Shown: positions 63,046-64,000 of the stretch, one piece after another
How the letters are laid out: the number at the start of each line of letters is the position of its first letter
How positions within the stretch are numbered: the first letter of the stretch is position 1
Source of the DNA: Labrenzia sp. R4_2
GTDB taxonomy: Bacteria; Pseudomonadota; Alphaproteobacteria; Rhizobiales; Stappiaceae
DNA length: 64,000 nt
NCBI RefSeq assembly: GCF_017743865.1
Contig: NZ_JAGHRJ010000002.1
Location: 1,116,001 to 1,180,000, forward strand
Direction of reading: 5' to 3'
Position numbers and translations under genes: made by a program
Notes under the pieces: model-generated
Told to the model about the DNA's origin: nothing
The model's database searches: none
Seen by the model: only the letters and a program-made list of their open reading frames with translations

Positions 63046-64000
63046 ATGTGCCCTGTAGCGTTAACAAAGAGAAGGATCTTACCAGCAATTGGGTGTCGCT
63101 TTAAATTTGTAATATTATTTTTTGTCTTCACGACCTCTTTACATGCTTTTCCAGCAAATGCGGCCGAACCAATCGCACAGAATGACTACTGCAGGCCCGG
63201 AGTGTCTCAGAAATACACTTCGTCTCTAAAGGGCACATCTTTTGAATTCGAACCTGCTTATCCATACAACAGCTATATCGAAGGTGGTAAATCAATATAT
63301 GCTTTCGAGCCAGAAAGGATAAAGGAGGATTATGTAATACTATGTACAGACTCTAAATATCCTGTTGTTTCGACTAGTTATGCTTTGTCGATATATAATT
63401 TCGGCCCAAGAGCTCATGGCTCGATTTGCAATGATACACCGCTCGTGAGTCTCTATGCTTGGCCCCGAGGAAATTGGCGAAACGATTTGTCGGGAGTGAC
63501 GAGTACCAAATTGGCTCAAGGAGAAATTTTGGGTGGGGATTTTGAAGTTAACGTGAAAAAGTGGCTTGAGCTTTCTTGGGTATGGTCTGAGCGCATGGAG
63601 CAATTGAAGGATATTAAGCCGCTCTCGCACTTTGACGCATCTGTCTTTTTGATTATAAAAACAATAGAAAAAACATGCAAAAAACTACCTAGCCAAATAA
63701 ATATTGTAGTGGCAATTGGGAAAAATAAAGAAGAATCGATATTTAATCCTGAATACGTATTTATCACCGCAAATAATAGCGCTAACGGCTGGAGTTTTAT
63801 ATTTGACAATTTGCAACGTGCAAATGAAATACTCGAGCAGGGAGAAACGGAGATAGATGCTCGAATTGCAACATTTGAACGAGAATACTATGAAGCAGCG
63901 AAACGGCGCGAAGCGTGGATAAAACAAATGACAGCGCCTCGCACACCAGAAGAACGGTTCGCAATAGGGGCGACTATTGTACTCGGGATTATGGGCGGCA
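63046..64000 (+). CDS. AT-rich exported protein of unknown function, 3' end outside window
   Basis: The frame opens at ATG 63046 and stays open for 318 codons to the window edge. The start is MCPVALTKRRILPAIGC, followed by a hydrophobic stretch (FKFVILFFVFTTSLHAFPANA), a clear signal peptide. The mature part has cysteines at roughly regular spacing (DYCRPG, YVILCTDS, SICNDT, KTCKKL) and a helical segment (ANEILEQGETEIDARIATFEREYYEAAKRREAW). A hydrophobic segment begins at IGATIVLGIMGG, right at the edge. No family is recognised. Its AT content and codon use differ sharply from the rest of the window, indicating recent acquisition. Confidence 0.75.
   Translation, partial: MCPVALTKRRILPAIGCRFKFVILFFVFTTSLHAFPANAAEPIAQNDYCRPGVSQKYTSSLKGTSFEFEPAYPYNSYIEGGKSIYAFEPERIKEDYVILCTDSKYPVVSTSYALSIYNFGPRAHGSICNDTPLVSLYAWPRGNWRNDLSGVTSTKLAQGEILGGDFEVNVKKWLELSWVWSERMEQLKDIKPLSHFDASVFLIIKTIEKTCKKLPSQINIVVAIGKNKEESIFNPEYVFITANNSANGWSFIFDNLQRANEILEQGETEIDARIATFEREYYEAAKRREAWIKQMTAPRTPEERFAIGATIVLGIMGG

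Noticed and set aside
1..64000. CRISPR array, tRNA gene or intact prophage
   Set aside because: I looked for regularly spaced repeats, tRNA-like cloverleafs with a TTCGA loop, and phage structural genes and found none. A tRNAscan or CRISPR search could still show a weak case.

Overview
The window reads as chromosomal DNA of a marine-type alphaproteobacterium in the Hyphomicrobiales, most like the Stappiaceae (Roseibium/Labrenzia). This is inferred from protein families (BA14K, Tim44-like, DUF2336, DUF1062, extensin-like, a rhizobial-type glycerol ABC transporter, TRAP transporters), the moderately high GC content, and an alphaproteobacterial-type RNase P RNA. No search was run, so genus is a guess. 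I saw no tRNA, rRNA, CRISPR array or intact prophage.

Layout. 1-8.5 kb: a cupin cut by the window edge, a flavin monooxygenase, rnpB (minus strand), an SDR dehydrogenase behind a Crp/Fnr regulator, a divergent AhpD-like protein, a TetR regulator, the acetoacetate CoA-transferase pair atoDA and a Na/Pi cotransporter. 8.5-16.3 kb: a MocR regulator divergent from an FMN split-barrel protein, a lytic transglycosylase, an orphan solute-binding-like protein, a TerB-DnaJ protein translationally coupled to a cell-wall amidase, and a GGDEF-EAL protein. 16.3-17.9 kb: arsR-arsC-arsH with a clear palindromic operator and no arsenite pump. 17.9-26.8 kb: a TRAP transporter with a MarR regulator at the end of its operon, a GT87 membrane protein and a fused 5-oxoprolinase. 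A perfect 22-bp palindrome before the oxoprolinase recurs in imperfect form before the TRAP operon, suggesting one regulon for uptake and hydrolysis of 5-oxoproline or a related cyclic amide.

27-39.7 kb is mostly housekeeping and envelope genes: Tim44-like, DUF1062, chemotaxis receptor, HugZ-type protein, BA14K, type III PLP decarboxylase, extensin-like, LysE exporter, DUF2336, a 27-residue membrane peptide, azoreductase, and a BlaI/M56-peptidase pair. 39.7-45.7 kb is a complete glycerol-type ABC operon (binding protein, two ATPases, two permeases, DUF2160). Its ATPases carry complementary defects, so the pair should have one complete and one degenerate ATP site. 46.1-52.1 kb is an acetate-type symporter operon (DUF4212, symporter, cNMP/CBS/nucleotidyltransferase protein, small membrane protein, membrane-anchored DEDDh exonuclease), preceded by a strong -10 box, a poor -35 and tandem TAC-N4-GTA boxes.

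52.6-61.8 kb looks like a basic-amino-acid catabolic island. AruH/AruI-like transaminase and decarboxylase under a TetR regulator are divergent from a HisP/J/Q/M-type ABC importer, an M20 amidohydrolase and a P5C-reductase-like protein. 61.8-63.0 kb has no intact gene but holds a gene remnant and repeats resembling insertion-sequence ends. It is followed by an AT-rich, signal-peptide-bearing gene that runs off the window and looks acquired.

A recurring design feature is a hairpin after the binding-protein gene of each of the three transport operons (dctP, glpV, the amino-acid binding protein), likely keeping binding-protein mRNA above permease mRNA.
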